Assembly: GCF_004798905.1 (NCBI RefSeq)
Contig: NZ_SDMO01000007.1
Location: 62,001-126,000, forward strand
Length of the DNA stretch: 64,000 bases
Direction of reading: 5' to 3'
From: Halomonas borealis
GTDB taxonomy: Bacteria; Pseudomonadota; Gammaproteobacteria; Pseudomonadales; Halomonadaceae
A program made the position numbers and the translations under genes. The notes under the pieces were generated by a model. That model was not told the origin of the DNA. It searched no databases and saw nothing but the letters and a program-made list of their open reading frames with translations. Of the stretch, positions 20,747-30,183 are shown one piece after another. The first letter of the stretch is position 1. Each line of letters opens with the position of its first letter.

Positions 20747-21913
20747 TCAGGCGCCGTCGTCAGACTCGGCGACGGGCGATTGGCCGGGCTCGAGGCGTTC
20801 GATCACCTCCAGGTCGAAGCCGGAGAGCGCCGAGAACTTCCACGGCGAACTGAGCAGACGCATGCGGCCCACGCCCAGCTCGCGCAGGATCTGCGATCCG
20901 GTGCCGATGGTCAGGTAGTTGCCCGCGCCATCGGAATCGGTCGTGCGCGGCGGCCGGCGGCGTTCCAGGAAGACCTCGAGCAGGTCATGCAGCCCCTGGC
21001 GCGGACGGGCATCGTCGAGCAGCACGAACACCCCATGCTCGGCCTCGGCGATCTCGGCGATGGCCGCGTGGGCGGTCCAGCTCTCGTGATCGCCCCGCTG
21101 CAACGACAGCAGGTCACGCATCACATTGGCGAGATGCACCCGCACCGTGGTCAGCCCCTCAGGGTGCGGGCGCCCCTTGACCAGCGCCAGGTGATCGGCG
21201 CCCTGAATGCGGTCGCGGAAGACATGCAGGGTCAGTTCGCCATGCGGCGTCTGCACCGGCATCGACTCCAGCGGCTCGACGGTCTGCTCATTGTGGATGC
21301 GATAATGGATCAGGTCGGCGATGGTGCCCATCTTCACGCCGTGCTCGCGGGCGAAGGCCTCGAGCTCGGCGCGGCGCGCCATGCTGCCGTCCTCGTTCAT
21401 CACCTCGCAGATCACGCCGCTGGGATCCAGGCCGGCCAGCGACGCCAGGTCACAGGCCGCCTCGGTATGCCCGGCGCGACGCAGTACTCCGCCGGGCTCG
21501 GCCATCAGCGGGAAGATGTGACCGGGCTGCACGATATCCTGGGCCTGGGCGTCGCGGGCCACCGCCGCCTGGACGGTGCGCGCGCGGTCGGCGGCGGAGA
21601 TCCCGGTGGTCACCCCCTCGGCGGCCTCGATCGACAACGTGAACTTGGTGCCGAAGCCGGAGCCATTGTCGCGCACCATCAGCGGCAGCTGCAGGTGCTC
21701 GCAGCGCTCGCGGGTCATCGGCAGGCAGATCAGGCCCCGGGCGTGGCGAGCCATGAAGTTGATGTGCTCGGCCTCCACCTTCTCGGCGGCCATGATGATG
21801 TCGCCTTCGTTCTCGCGATCCTCGTCGTCCATCAGGATCACCATCCGCCCCTGACGGATGTCATCGATCAGCTCGGCGATGGGGGCCAGGCCCCCGGAGG
21901 AGGAGTGCTCCAT
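20747..21913 (-). CDS. ribBA: 3,4-dihydroxy-2-butanone-4-phosphate synthase with degenerate RibA-like domain (RibBA/RibBX type)
   Basis: 388 residues from ATG 21913, preceded by GGAGATTCC. The N-terminal half (about 10-205) is a complete RibB domain: [26 protein letters not shown], and [23 protein letters not shown]. The C-terminal half aligns with GTP cyclohydrolase II ([27 protein letters not shown]). It lacks every cysteine of the zinc site, having no cysteine at all after the RibB domain, so cyclohydrolase activity is unlikely. This hybrid type is known in proteobacteria. A separate ribA should exist elsewhere in the genome. Confidence 0.92.
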   Translation of the reverse strand: MEHSSSGGLAPIAELIDDIRQGRMVILMDDEDRENEGDIIMAAEKVEAEHINFMARHARGLICLPMTRERCEHLQLPLMVRDNGSGFGTKFTLSIEAAEGVTTGISAADRARTVQAAVARDAQAQDIVQPGHIFPLMAEPGGVLRRAGHTEAACDLASLAGLDPSGVICEVMNEDGSMARRAELEAFAREHGVKMGTIADLIHYRIHNEQTVEPLESMPVQTPHGELTLHVFRDRIQGADHLALVKGRPHPEGLTTVRVHLANVMRDLLSLQRGDHESWTAHAAIAEIAEAEHGVFVLLDDARPRQGLHDLLEVFLERRRPPRTTDSDGAGNYLTIGTGSQILRELGVGRMRLLSSPWKFSALSGFDLEVIERLEPGQSPVAESDDGA

Positions 21914-22099
21914 GGAATCTCCATTGATGCTACTGCGGTCGTCGCGACGCAACGACAGCGGAGTCGCCGTCGAGCGTCGCCCGCTCGAAACCGCGTCAGG
22001 GTACCGTGGCGCGCCCCTCGGCGCCAGTCTCTTGAGGAGCCAGGGAAGCGCCCGCCGGCCGCGTGTCGGCTAGCCGCGCCAACGTCGGCGCCTGACGCC

Positions 22100-23239
22100 T
22101 CACGCCTGGTGCGCCGGCCGGGCGGTGATCCGCCAATCGTGGCCCACCGCGCGGATATCGAGGATCTCCAGCGGCCGCTGCTCGGCCATGCGCTCGAGCC
22201 CGGGCAGGGCGAACAGCGGCCGCGCCTCGCCACCGAGCAGGGTCGGGGCGACGAACAGCTGCATCTCGTCGACCAGCCCGGCGTCCAGCATGGCCCCGGC
22301 CAGGGTCGCGCCGGTCTCCAGCAACGCCTCGTTGATCGACTCATCGGCGGCGAGGTGGTCCAGCAGGGCCGCCAGATCGACGCGGCCGTCCTCGCCCGCC
22401 GGCAACACCCGCACGTCGGCCCCCAGCGCCTCGAGGCGAGCCCGGCGCTCGGCGTCATGGCCCTCGACGGTGGCCACCAGCGTGCGGCCCGGCTCGCGCA
22501 GGCAGGCCGCCGCCTCGGGCAGGCGCAGCCGCGAGTCCACCACCACGCGCAGCGGCTGGCGGCCGGCGATGGCCTCGGCATCCGGCAGCTCGAGCTGCTC
22601 GGCACGCAGGGTCAGGCGCGAGTTATCGAAGATCACCGACTCCACGCCGGTGATCACCGCGCCGGAGCGGGCCCGCAGGCGTTGCACCTGGCAGCGCGCC
22701 GCTGCGCCGGTGATCCACTGAGACTCCCCGGAACGCATGGCGGTGCGCCCGTCGAGGCTCATCGCCATCTTCAACCGCACGAAGGGCCGGCCGGCGGCCA
22801 TCCGCGAGACGAAACCGGGATTCAGGTCATGGGCCCGCGCCGCCAACAGGCCGACCTCGACCTCGATGCCGGCCGCCTGCAGCCGGGCGATGCCGCGCCC
22901 CGCCACCTGCGGGTTGGGATCGCGCATGGCCAGGACCACCCTGGCGACACCGGCCTCGACCAGCGCCGCGGCACAGGGGCCGGTGCGGCCGTGATGGGAA
23001 CAAGGCTCCAGGGTGACGTAGGCCGTGGCGCCGCGCGCGGCCTCGCCGGCCGCGCGCAGGGCATGGACCTCGGCGTGGGGTTCGCCGGCTCGTGCGTGCC
23101 AGCCCTCGCCGACCCGGCGCCCGTCCTTGACCAGCACGCAGCCCACCCGCGGATTGGGATGAGTGGTATAGAGGCCGCGGCGGGCCAGCACCAGGGCGCG
23201 CGCCATCCAGTGTTCGGGCGAGTGAGCCACGGCGCTCAT
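22100..23239 (-). CDS. ribD: Bifunctional diaminohydroxyphosphoribosylaminopyrimidine deaminase / uracil reductase
   Basis: Carries out the deamination and reduction steps of riboflavin synthesis. In 379 residues the N-terminal deaminase has the zinc motif [11 protein letters not shown] plus [12 protein letters not shown] (roughly 55-90). The reductase half begins near 150 with [17 protein letters not shown] and SQWITG. The ATG overlaps the nrdR stop region by 4 bases (ATGA). Downstream, a 186-base gap leads directly to ribBA; no riboflavin synthase gene intervenes. Confidence 0.96.
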   Translation of the reverse strand: MSAVAHSPEHWMARALVLARRGLYTTHPNPRVGCVLVKDGRRVGEGWHARAGEPHAEVHALRAAGEAARGATAYVTLEPCSHHGRTGPCAAALVEAGVARVVLAMRDPNPQVAGRGIARLQAAGIEVEVGLLAARAHDLNPGFVSRMAAGRPFVRLKMAMSLDGRTAMRSGESQWITGAAARCQVQRLRARSGAVITGVESVIFDNSRLTLRAEQLELPDAEAIAGRQPLRVVVDSRLRLPEAAACLREPGRTLVATVEGHDAERRARLEALGADVRVLPAGEDGRVDLAALLDHLAADESINEALLETGATLAGAMLDAGLVDEMQLFVAPTLLGGEARPLFALPGLERMAEQRPLEILDIRAVGHDWRITARPAHQA

Positions 23240-23721
23240 GATTCGCCGGACTCGTCGGACTGGAAGCTCGGTTCCTGGGCCAGTCGGTCGATCTCGGCAC
23301 GGAACTCATCGATGTCCTGGAAGCGGCGATACACCGAGGCGAAACGGATATAGGCCACCTGATCGAGGCGCTTCAAGGCATGCATGACTTCCTCGCCGAC
23401 GTCGCGGGCGTGAATCTCGCGTTCGCCCCGGGCGCGCAGCGTCTGTCGAATGCGCTCCACCGCGGCCTCGATCGGCTCGGCGCTCACCGGCCGTTTCTCC
23501 AGGGCGCGCAGCATGCCGGCACGTAGCTTGGCCTCGTCGAACAGCTCCCGGGACCCGTCGCCCTTGATCACCCTCGGCATCACCAGTTCGGCGGTCTCGT
23601 AGGTGGTGAAGCGCTCGCCGCAGGCCGCGCACTGGCGCCGCCGCCGCACCTGATCGCCATCGACGACCAGCCGAGAGTCGGTCACGCGAGTGTCGGAGGC
23701 GCCGCAGAAGGGGCAGTGCAT
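23236..23721 (-). CDS. nrdR: Transcriptional repressor NrdR
   Basis: Zinc-finger and ATP-cone repressor of ribonucleotide reductase genes. 161 residues from ATG 23721. The zinc finger is [13 protein letters not shown] with the second pair in [12 protein letters not shown], and the ATP-cone is [16 protein letters not shown] onward. It heads the riboflavin operon, as in many gammaproteobacteria. A TACAAT -10-like element (23762-23757 on minus) lies 36 bases upstream of the start, but a good -35 is not visible. Confidence 0.96.
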   Translation of the reverse strand: MHCPFCGASDTRVTDSRLVVDGDQVRRRRQCAACGERFTTYETAELVMPRVIKGDGSRELFDEAKLRAGMLRALEKRPVSAEPIEAAVERIRQTLRARGEREIHARDVGEEVMHALKRLDQVAYIRFASVYRRFQDIDEFRAEIDRLAQEPSFQSDESGES

Positions 23722-23841
23722 AAGCAAGGTTCCGGGGTCGAGGACGATGTCGCCATATTGTAACGGTTTTGGCGGCGTAGCCCCAGCGAACCCCGGGGCC
23801 ACATCGTTGTCAGCTAGGAGACCCATTCAAGGAGGATCGCC

Positions 23842-24591
23842 ATGCTCGCCCTGCCCCGCGTCCTGTTGCCGGCCGCCCTGCTGCTGCCGCTCACCGCCGC
23901 CGCCGAGGAACTCCCGGCCCCGCTACAGGCCCTCGAGGCCGACGGCCTCACCGTGCACGGCCGTTTCGAGGCCCCCACGGGGCTGACCGGCTACGCGGCC
24001 AGCGCCCAGGGCCAGCCGATGACGGTATTCGTCACCGCCGACGGCGAACATGCCGTGATCGGCAACCTGGTGGACGCCGAGGGCGAGAACCTCTCCCAGG
24101 CCCCGCTGGACCGCCTGGTGCGCGGCCCCAAGGATGCCGAGACCTGGGCCGACCTCGAACAGGCGGCCTGGATCCCCGACGGCGAGGCGAGCGCCGAGCG
24201 CAAGGTCTACGTGTTCACCGACCCCAACTGCCCCTACTGCCGGCAGTTCTGGCAGGCCGCACGCCCCTGGGTCGAGGCCGGGAAGGTCCAGCTACGCCAC
24301 GTCATGGTCGGCATCCTGGCCGCCAAGAGCCCACGCCAGGCGGTCTCGATGCTGGCCGCCGACGACCCGGCCGCGACGCTAGCCGCCCACGAGGCCGGCA
24401 CGCCGGTCGAGGTCCTCGATTCCCTGCCCCGCCGCTGGGAGCTGGCCCTGCAGGATAACCACACGCTGATGAACAGCCTCAGCCTGGTCGCCACCCCGGG
24501 CATCGTCTATCGACAGGACGGCCTGCTGAAGACCGCCCAGGGCATGCCGCGCGACGGCAGGCTAAACGAGATCCTCGGCCCGCGACCCTGA
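23842..24591 (+). CDS. dsbG: Periplasmic thiol:disulfide interchange protein DsbG-like
   Basis: 249 residues with a signal peptide (cut near AAA/EE, residue 21), a short DsbC/G-type dimerisation region (about 25-95) and a thioredoxin fold. The active site is CPYC at 130-133, and the cis-proline is in VATPGIVY near 217. DsbG and DsbC reduce or isomerise periplasmic thiols; SulfenylCys reduction is known for DsbG. It is preceded by a very strong ribosome-binding site, AAGGAGG, and divergent from nrdR with a 120-base shared upstream region. DsbC cannot be wholly excluded, but the length and sequence favour DsbG. Confidence 0.88.
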   Translation: MLALPRVLLPAALLLPLTAAAEELPAPLQALEADGLTVHGRFEAPTGLTGYAASAQGQPMTVFVTADGEHAVIGNLVDAEGENLSQAPLDRLVRGPKDAETWADLEQAAWIPDGEASAERKVYVFTDPNCPYCRQFWQAARPWVEAGKVQLRHVMVGILAAKSPRQAVSMLAADDPAATLAAHEAGTPVEVLDSLPRRWELALQDNHTLMNSLSLVATPGIVYRQDGLLKTAQGMPRDGRLNEILGPRP

Positions 24592-24634
24592 GGCCGACTG
24601 CCGTGCCGGGCTCCCCGGCCATGGAACCCGACGA

Positions 24635-26377
24635 TCAGGCCTGCCGCTCGGCCACCGGGCGGCAGGCCTCGGCCCCATGCAAGGCCTGCCAGGCGTCGAA
24701 GGTACTCAGGAAGATCCGCCCCTCGAGCGCTTGGCAGAAGTCGGTCGCCGCCAGGCGGTCCATCACCGGCCCCTTGACCTCGGCCAGGTGCAGCGCCACC
24801 CCGGCGTCCTTGAGCCGGCGGTTGATGGCCTCCAGGCTCTCCAGCGCCGAGGCATCGACGATATTGACCGCCTGACAGGCCAGCACGAGGTGCTCCAGGC
24901 CCGGCTGGCGTGCCGCCAGCGCCATGACGGTGTCTTCCAGATAGCGGGCGTTGGCGAAGTACAGGCTCTCGTCGATCCGCAGGATGGCCAGGCGCTCGTC
25001 GGTCTCCACCTCATGGCGACGCACGTTGCGGAAGTGCTCGCTACCGGGCACCCGCCCCACCACGGCGCTGTGCGGGCGGCTGGTGCGATAGAGGTGCAGG
25101 CCCACCGACAGCGCCACGCCGGCCAGGATGCCGCTTTCCAGGCCCTGTGCCAGGGTCAGCACCAGGGTCGCCAGCATGGCCGCGCCGTCGGCCCGGGAAT
25201 AGGCCCAGGTACGGCGAATGGCCGGCAAGTCGATCAGCCCGCCGACGGCGACGATGATGGTGGCGGCCAGCGTCGCCGTGGGCAGGAAGGCCAGCGGCGC
25301 GGTCAGGGTCAGGGTCGCCATGGCGATGCCAAGTGCGGTGAAGGCGCCGGCCAGCGGCGTGGCGGCGCCGGCCTCGAAGTTGACCACCGAGCGCGAGAAA
25401 CCGCCGGAGACCGGCGCGCCGCCGCTCACCCCGGTGCCTACGCTGGCGAGCCCCAGGGCGATCAGTTCCTGATTGGGATCGATCCGCTGGCGGCGCTTGG
25501 CGGCCAGGGTCTGCGCCACCGATACCGACTCCACGAATCCCACCAGGCTGATCAGCGCCGCCGCGGAGGCGAGGCTCGACCACAGCCCCGGCTCGAGGCT
25601 CGGCAGCGCCGGCGACGGCAGCCCTCCCGGGACCTCGCCGATCAACGCCACGCCATGCTCCCCGAGCCCCAGGCGCCAGGCCAGCAGGCCGCTGACGATC
25701 ACCGCCGAGATCGGGGCGGCCTTGGCGGCGAGCTCGGCGACCATGGCCGGCAGCCCCAGGCGGCCCAACCCGCCTCGGAGATAGCGCCGGCACCACAGCA
25801 GATAGCCCCAGGTGCCCAGGCCGATGGCCGCCGTGGCCGGATGCAACTCGCCCAGCGAGCCCACCAGCGCTACGCCCCGCTCCAGCATGTTGCCGCCCGC
25901 GGCCTCGATCCCCAGCAGGTGGGGTAGCTGGCTGACGGCGATCAGCAGCCCCGAGGCGCTGACGAATCCCGAGATCACCGGATGACTCAGGAAGTTGGCG
26001 AGAAATCCCAGCCGCAGCAATCCCATCGCCACCAGCAACGCCCCGGAGAGCGCCGCCAGCACCAGCGACGCCCCGACATACTCGGCACTGCCGGGCGCGG
26101 CGATGCCGCCCAACGCCGAGGCGGTCATCAGCGAGATCACCGCCACCGGCCCGACCGCGAGGGACGGGCTGGTGCCGAACACGGCATACAGCAGCAGCGG
26201 CAACAGGCTGGCGTAGAGGCCCATCTCCGGCGGCAGGCCGGCCAGCTGGGCATAGGCCAGCGATTGCGGCACCAGCATCAGGGTGACGATCAGCGCCGCC
26301 AGCAGGTCCCGGGCCAGGGTGTCGCGTCGGTAGCCGGGCAGCCAGCCGAGCAGTGGTATCCAGCGTGACGGCGTCAT
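24635..26377 (-). CDS. SulP family inorganic anion transporter
   Basis: About 580 residues from ATG 26377, which overlaps the SQR stop by 4 bases; a longer in-frame start at 26416 is possible. Some ten to twelve hydrophobic segments (about 15-430) start with LLAALIVTLMLVPQSLAYA, followed by GLYASLLPLLLYAVFGTSPS, the SulP/SLC26 hallmark. A C-terminal STAS domain (about 455-570) includes NIVDASALESLEAI. SulP proteins carry sulfate, bicarbonate or related anions. Translational coupling to sulfide oxidation genes suggests transport of a sulfur oxyanion such as sulfite, sulfate or thiosulfate, which is inference. Confidence 0.9.
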   Translation of the reverse strand: MTPSRWIPLLGWLPGYRRDTLARDLLAALIVTLMLVPQSLAYAQLAGLPPEMGLYASLLPLLLYAVFGTSPSLAVGPVAVISLMTASALGGIAAPGSAEYVGASLVLAALSGALLVAMGLLRLGFLANFLSHPVISGFVSASGLLIAVSQLPHLLGIEAAGGNMLERGVALVGSLGELHPATAAIGLGTWGYLLWCRRYLRGGLGRLGLPAMVAELAAKAAPISAVIVSGLLAWRLGLGEHGVALIGEVPGGLPSPALPSLEPGLWSSLASAAALISLVGFVESVSVAQTLAAKRRQRIDPNQELIALGLASVGTGVSGGAPVSGGFSRSVVNFEAGAATPLAGAFTALGIAMATLTLTAPLAFLPTATLAATIIVAVGGLIDLPAIRRTWAYSRADGAAMLATLVLTLAQGLESGILAGVALSVGLHLYRTSRPHSAVVGRVPGSEHFRNVRRHEVETDERLAILRIDESLYFANARYLEDTVMALAARQPGLEHLVLACQAVNIVDASALESLEAINRRLKDAGVALHLAEVKGPVMDRLAATDFCQALEGRIFLSTFDAWQALHGAEACRPVAERQA

Positions 26378-27639
26378 CGGTCGCTCGCGTTCCGGCGGGC
26401 CGGCCGAGCCAGCCATTCATGCCCCTTGAGCATCAGGTTCCAGTACAGCCAGGGCAGCTGCCTGGCCTTGAGCCACCAGGCCAGGCGGGTCGGTTGGGTG
26501 CCGTCGTTGAGCCAGCGCGGGAAGGTCTGTCGCACCTCGCCGCCGTAGACGAATTCGGCCAGCACGACGCGCCCGCACTCCACCGTCAGCGGGCAGGAGC
26601 CATAGCCGCTATAGGCCGCCGTCGGGGGTTCGTCGTCCAACGAGGCGATCAGGTTCTCGGCCACCACCGGGGCCTGGACGCGTACCGCCGCGGCGGTCTT
26701 GGCGTTGCCGGTGCCGCTGACGTCGCCCAGCCCGAACACCGCCGGGTAACGGGTATGGCGCAGCGTCTCGGGGGTCAGGTCCAGCCAGCCGCCCGGGTTG
26801 GCCAGCGACGACTCGGCGATGAAGGCCGGCGCACGCTGCGGTGGCACCACGTGCAGCATGTCGAAGCCGCGCTCCTCGATCCGCTCGCCGTCCTCGCCAC
26901 CGACCACGAAACGCGCGGTGCGCGACGGCCCGTCCACCGCGACCAGGCGTTCGCCGTAGCCCGCCTCGATGCCGTAACCGTCGATATAGCGCTGCAAGGC
27001 CGGCACGTAGTCGGGCACGCCGAACAGCGCCGCGCCGGCGTTGCAGAAGCGGACCTCGATGTCGTCCAGCCGCCCTTGGCGGCGCCAATGATCGCAGGAC
27101 AGATACATCGCCTTCTGCGGCGCGCCGGCGCACTTGATCGGCATCGGCGGCTGGGTGAACAGCGCCCGCCCCCGCCGCAGCGACTGCACCAACGACCAGG
27201 TGTAGGGCGCCAGGTCGAAGCGGTAGTTGGAGGTCACCCCGTGCTGGCCGAGCGTCGCCTCCAGGCCCTCGATAGCGCCCCAGTCGAGCACCAGCCCCGG
27301 CGCCACCACGAGCCGGGTATAACCCAGCCGGCGACCGTCGCCCAGGGCCACCTCACAGGCCTCGGGGTCGACCCGCTCGACATGCGTGGCATAGCGGGTC
27401 GCCCGCCGAGGAATCACCGCGTCCATCGGCCGGCGGGTGGCCTCGGGCGAGAAGATGCCGCCGCCGACCATCGTCCAGCCGGGCTGGTAGCTATGCATCT
27501 CGGCGGGTTCGACGATGGCGATGTCCAGGTCGCCGCGGCGTTTCAGCAGGCTCGCGGTGACGGCGATGCCGGCCGCGCCGCCGCCGATGACGACGATATC
27601 GTGGCGAAGCGCCGGGGATTCCATGGACGCATGGGGCAT
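26374..27639 (-). CDS. sqr: Sulfide:quinone oxidoreductase, type II-like
   Basis: FAD flavoprotein of 421 residues. The dinucleotide fold is VVIGGGAAGIAVTASLL near 16, a second FAD contact is YPAVFGLGDVSGTGNAKTAAAV near 298-319, and CAGAPQKAMYLSCDHW places cysteines at 170 and 182. Further cysteines are at 199 and 349. The PIKCAGAPQK pattern is typical of type II SQR, which oxidises sulfide to persulfide and passes electrons to quinone at the membrane. The C-terminal WLKARQLPWLYWNLMLKGHEW is amphipathic, fitting membrane docking. GGAGG precedes the start. It is followed by a SulP gene and preceded by a persulfide dioxygenase. Confidence 0.88.
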   Translation of the reverse strand: MPHASMESPALRHDIVVIGGGAAGIAVTASLLKRRGDLDIAIVEPAEMHSYQPGWTMVGGGIFSPEATRRPMDAVIPRRATRYATHVERVDPEACEVALGDGRRLGYTRLVVAPGLVLDWGAIEGLEATLGQHGVTSNYRFDLAPYTWSLVQSLRRGRALFTQPPMPIKCAGAPQKAMYLSCDHWRRQGRLDDIEVRFCNAGAALFGVPDYVPALQRYIDGYGIEAGYGERLVAVDGPSRTARFVVGGEDGERIEERGFDMLHVVPPQRAPAFIAESSLANPGGWLDLTPETLRHTRYPAVFGLGDVSGTGNAKTAAAVRVQAPVVAENLIASLDDEPPTAAYSGYGSCPLTVECGRVVLAEFVYGGEVRQTFPRWLNDGTQPTRLAWWLKARQLPWLYWNLMLKGHEWLARPARRNASDR

Positions 27640-27681
27640 GACGGCCTCCAGATGGTGGCGTTGTGGGGAGCGAAGGGTGGC

Positions 27682-28551
27682 TCAGAGGCGGTCGAGCGGC
27701 ACCTTGAGGTAGACCTGCCCATTGTCCTCGGCGGGCGGCAACCGGCCGGCGCGCATGTTGACCTGCACCGAGGGGATGATCAGCCGCGGCATGCCCAGGG
27801 TCGCGTCGCGCTCGGTGCGCATGCGCACGAACTCATCCTCGCCGACGCCTGCGTGTACATGGCGATTATGGTGGCGCTGCTCGGCCACGCTGGTCTCGTG
27901 GCGAAACGCCTCGCGCTCCGGCGTCTTGTAGTCGTGACACAGGAAGAGCCGGGTATCGTCGGGCAGCGCCAGCACCTTGTGGATGGAACGATAGAGGGCA
28001 CGCGCATCGCCGCCGGGGAAATCGCAGCGTGCCGTGCCGTAATCGGGCATGAACAGGGTATCGCCGACGAAGGCCGCATCGCCGATCACGTAGGTCAGAC
28101 AGGCCGGCGTGTGGCCCGGCGTGTGCAGCACCCGCCCCTCGAGGCCGCCGATGGCGAAGGTGTCGCCCTCCTCGAAGAGTCGATCGAACTGGCTGCCATC
28201 CCGGGCGAACTCGCTGCCGGCGTTGAAGGCCTTGCCGAAGATCTCCTGCACCTCGACGATGCGCGCGCCGATGCCGGTCCTGCCGCCGGTCGCCTCCTGC
28301 AGATAGGGCGCCGCCGAGAGATGATCGGCATGCACATGGGTCTCGAGCAGCCACTCGACGCTGAGCCCTTGCTCCTCGACGAAGGCGATGATCGCATCGG
28401 CGGAACGCACGTCGGTATGCCCGGCCGCGTAGTCGAAGTCGAGCACCGAATCGAGGATGGCACAGGCGCGAGACGCCGGATCACGGACCACATAACTGAA
28501 GGTGCTGGTGGCCTCGTCGAAGAAGGCCGTGACGATCGGGCGTTGAGTCAT
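27682..28551 (-). CDS. Persulfide dioxygenase-like metallo-beta-lactamase fold protein (ETHE1/Blh type)
   Basis: 289 residues. The metal motif is THVHADHLSA (71-80, with H72, H74, D76 and H77), followed by LHTPGHTPACLTYV and GDTLFMPDYGTARCDFPGG, characteristic of the ETHE1/Blh group. These oxidise glutathione persulfide to sulfite. It is the first gene of an operon with SQR and SulP, the expected pairing: SQR makes persulfide, this enzyme oxidises it. No rhodanese domain is fused. The AT-rich region upstream is a likely repressor and promoter site. Confidence 0.9.
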   Translation of the reverse strand: MTQRPIVTAFFDEATSTFSYVVRDPASRACAILDSVLDFDYAAGHTDVRSADAIIAFVEEQGLSVEWLLETHVHADHLSAAPYLQEATGGRTGIGARIVEVQEIFGKAFNAGSEFARDGSQFDRLFEEGDTFAIGGLEGRVLHTPGHTPACLTYVIGDAAFVGDTLFMPDYGTARCDFPGGDARALYRSIHKVLALPDDTRLFLCHDYKTPEREAFRHETSVAEQRHHNRHVHAGVGEDEFVRMRTERDATLGMPRLIIPSVQVNMRAGRLPPAEDNGQVYLKVPLDRL

Positions 28552-28621
28552 GGCATGCCTCCGTTGGCAGCGGGAATGGTAGGCCGGGGCGCGATGCCGG
28601 GCCGGCCGATGCCCGCATCAT

Positions 28622-28671
28622 AACAAGGCATAAGGTTATATCATTATACTTATTTTTTATATTAGGAAGGT
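28622..28671 (-). promoter_or_regulatory. AT-rich promoter/operator region of the sulfide oxidation operon
   Basis: In an otherwise GC-rich region, 28631-28665 is almost entirely A/T. On the minus strand a perfect -10 TATAAT lies at 28648-28643. An imperfect dyad embeds it: ATAAGTATA and, 4 bases later, TATA-AC-CTTAT (28653-28630). Operators of ArsR-family sulfide sensors (BigR/SqrR/YgaV) are AT-rich dyads over the -10 of such operons, so this is a good candidate. No regulator gene is within the window's cluster. Confidence 0.5.
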
Positions 28672-28702
28672 CGCTAGATAGCCGCGCGCCATAGCCGGCC
28701 CC

Positions 28703-28743
28703 AAACGCGAGCGCCCCGCCCCGGAAACCGGGACGGGGCGCTC
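28703..28743 (-). terminator. Terminator of glyA
   Basis: GAGCGCCCCG (28709-28718) pairs with 28734-28743 and the stem continues inward, with one mismatch, to a 3-base AAA loop (16 positions in all). On the minus strand it is followed by GCGTTTGG. It starts 20 bases after the glyA stop. Confidence 0.75.
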
Positions 28744-28762
28744 CGCGCGGATCAGGCGCCGA

Positions 28763-30028
28763 TCAGCGGTAGACCGGGAAGCTCGCGCAGACGGTCTCGA
28801 CCTGGCCCTTGACCTCGGCCTCGATGGCCGCGGTGTCTTCGCCCTTGGCCAGCACGTCGAGGATGTCGCAGATCCAGCCGGCCAGCGTCGCACACTCGGC
28901 CTCGCCGAAGCCGCGGGTGGTCACCGCCGGGGTGCCGATGCGCAGCCCGGAGGTCACGAACGGGCTCTGCGGGTCGTTCGGCACGGCGTTCTTGTTGACG
29001 GTGATGTGGGCACGCCCCAGGGCGGCATCCGCGTCCTTGCCGGTCACGCCCTGCTTGACCAGCGACAGCAGGAAGAGGTGGTCCTCGGTGCCGCCGGAGA
29101 CGATGTCGAAGCCACGCTCGATGAACACCCCCGCCATGGCCTGGGCATTCTTGACCACCTGCTGCTGGTAGGTCTTGAACTCGGGCGCCATGGCTTCCTT
29201 GAAGCACACCGCCTTGGCGGCGATGACGTGCTCCAACGGGCCGCCCTGGATGCCCGGGAAGACCGCGGACTGCAGCTTCTTCTCGATGGCCTCGTCGCCC
29301 TCGGCGGAGAGGATCAGGCCGCCACGCGGGCCGCGCAGGGTCTTGTGGGTGGTGGTGGTGACCACATGGGCATGGGCCAGCGGGCTCGGATAGGCCCCGG
29401 CGGCGACCAGGCCGGCGATGTGGGCCATGTCGACCAGCAGGTAGGCACCCACCGCGTCGGCGATCTCGCGGAACTTGGCCCAGTCGATGATCTGGGAATA
29501 GGCGGAGAAGCCGGCGATGATCATCTTCGGCTGGTGCTCGCGGGCCAGGCGGGCCACCTGGTCGTAGTCGATGCGGCCGTGCTCGTCGATGCCGTACTGC
29601 ACGGCGTTGTAGTGCTTGCCGGAGAAATTCGGCTTGGCGCCATGGGTCAGGTGACCGCCGGCATCCAGGCTCATGCCCAGCACGGTGTCGCCGGGCTTGA
29701 TCAGCGCCTGGAAGACGGCGCCGTTGGCCTGGGAGCCGGAATGCGGCTGGACGTTGGCGTAGGTGGCGCCGAACAACTCCTTGGCGTAGTCGATGGCCAG
29801 CTGCTCGACCACGTCGACGTACTCGCAGCCGCCGTAGTAGCGCTTACCGGGATAGCCTTCCGCATACTTGTTGGTCAGCTGGCTGCCCTGAGCCTCCATC
29901 ACCCGGGGGCTTGCGTAGTTCTCGGAGGCGATCAGCTCGATGTGTGCTTCCTGACGCGTGCTTTCCTTGCGCATCGCATCGAACAGGGCATCATCGAAAC
30001 CGGCAATCTGCATGTCACGGCTGAACAT
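28763..30028 (-). CDS. glyA: Serine hydroxymethyltransferase
   Basis: PLP enzyme interconverting serine and glycine with tetrahydrofolate, the main one-carbon source. 421 residues from [15 protein letters not shown]; an in-frame ATG six codons upstream is less likely, since GAGG lies 10 bases before 30028. The PLP-lysine motif [16 protein letters not shown] is near 225, and the N-terminal [13 protein letters not shown] is canonical. It is monocistronic with its own promoter-like hexamers, an upstream palindrome and a strong terminator. Confidence 0.97.
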   Translation of the reverse strand: MFSRDMQIAGFDDALFDAMRKESTRQEAHIELIASENYASPRVMEAQGSQLTNKYAEGYPGKRYYGGCEYVDVVEQLAIDYAKELFGATYANVQPHSGSQANGAVFQALIKPGDTVLGMSLDAGGHLTHGAKPNFSGKHYNAVQYGIDEHGRIDYDQVARLAREHQPKMIIAGFSAYSQIIDWAKFREIADAVGAYLLVDMAHIAGLVAAGAYPSPLAHAHVVTTTTHKTLRGPRGGLILSAEGDEAIEKKLQSAVFPGIQGGPLEHVIAAKAVCFKEAMAPEFKTYQQQVVKNAQAMAGVFIERGFDIVSGGTEDHLFLLSLVKQGVTGKDADAALGRAHITVNKNAVPNDPQSPFVTSGLRIGTPAVTTRGFGEAECATLAGWICDILDVLAKGEDTAAIEAEVKGQVETVCASFPVYR

Positions 30029-30069
30029 CGGCGGGAAACCTCGCATCAACGGAGAAATCGAAGGCCGTC

Positions 30070-30098
30070 ATCATACCCCAGCACCCGGCGGCTTTCAC
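30070..30098 (-). promoter_or_regulatory. Candidate promoter of glyA
   Basis: GTGAAA (30098-30093), a 17-base spacer and TATGAT (30075-30070) on the minus strand, about 42 bases upstream of the chosen start. Matches to consensus are 4/6 and 5/6. Confidence 0.5.
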
Positions 30099-30141
30099 TT
30101 GAAACCCCGTCATGTGGCGCCCCATGATTTCTCATCTCATG

Positions 30142-30156
30142 TTCAGAAATTCTGAA
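30142..30156. promoter_or_regulatory. Palindrome TTCAGAA-A-TTCTGAA upstream of glyA
   Basis: A perfect inverted repeat with 7-base arms and a 1-base centre. It contains a T-N11-A core of the kind bound by LysR-type regulators. It lies about 45 bases upstream of the glyA -35. glyA in enterics is activated by the LysR-type MetR, whose site has the reverse half-site order, so the regulator here is not identified. Confidence 0.4.
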
Positions 30157-30183
30157 GGCAGGCCCACCGCCATGCCCACGCGA

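Noticed and set aside
21914..22099. Possible FMN riboswitch or ribE remnant between ribD and ribBA
   Set aside because: I could not find the conserved RFN blocks or a riboflavin synthase motif. A short GGCGCGCC-centred palindrome is not enough.
20624..23353. A 909-residue plus-strand frame across the riboflavin genes
   Set aside because: Antisense to ribBA and ribD, with no recognisable motif; high-GC artefact.
26353..28623. A 756-residue plus-strand frame opposite the sulfide operon
   Set aside because: Runs antisense to two enzymes with intact catalytic motifs; no start signal.
28657..28893. A 78-residue minus-strand frame over the glyA terminator
   Set aside because: Arg/Ser/Ala-rich, overlaps glyA in another frame and crosses its terminator hairpin.
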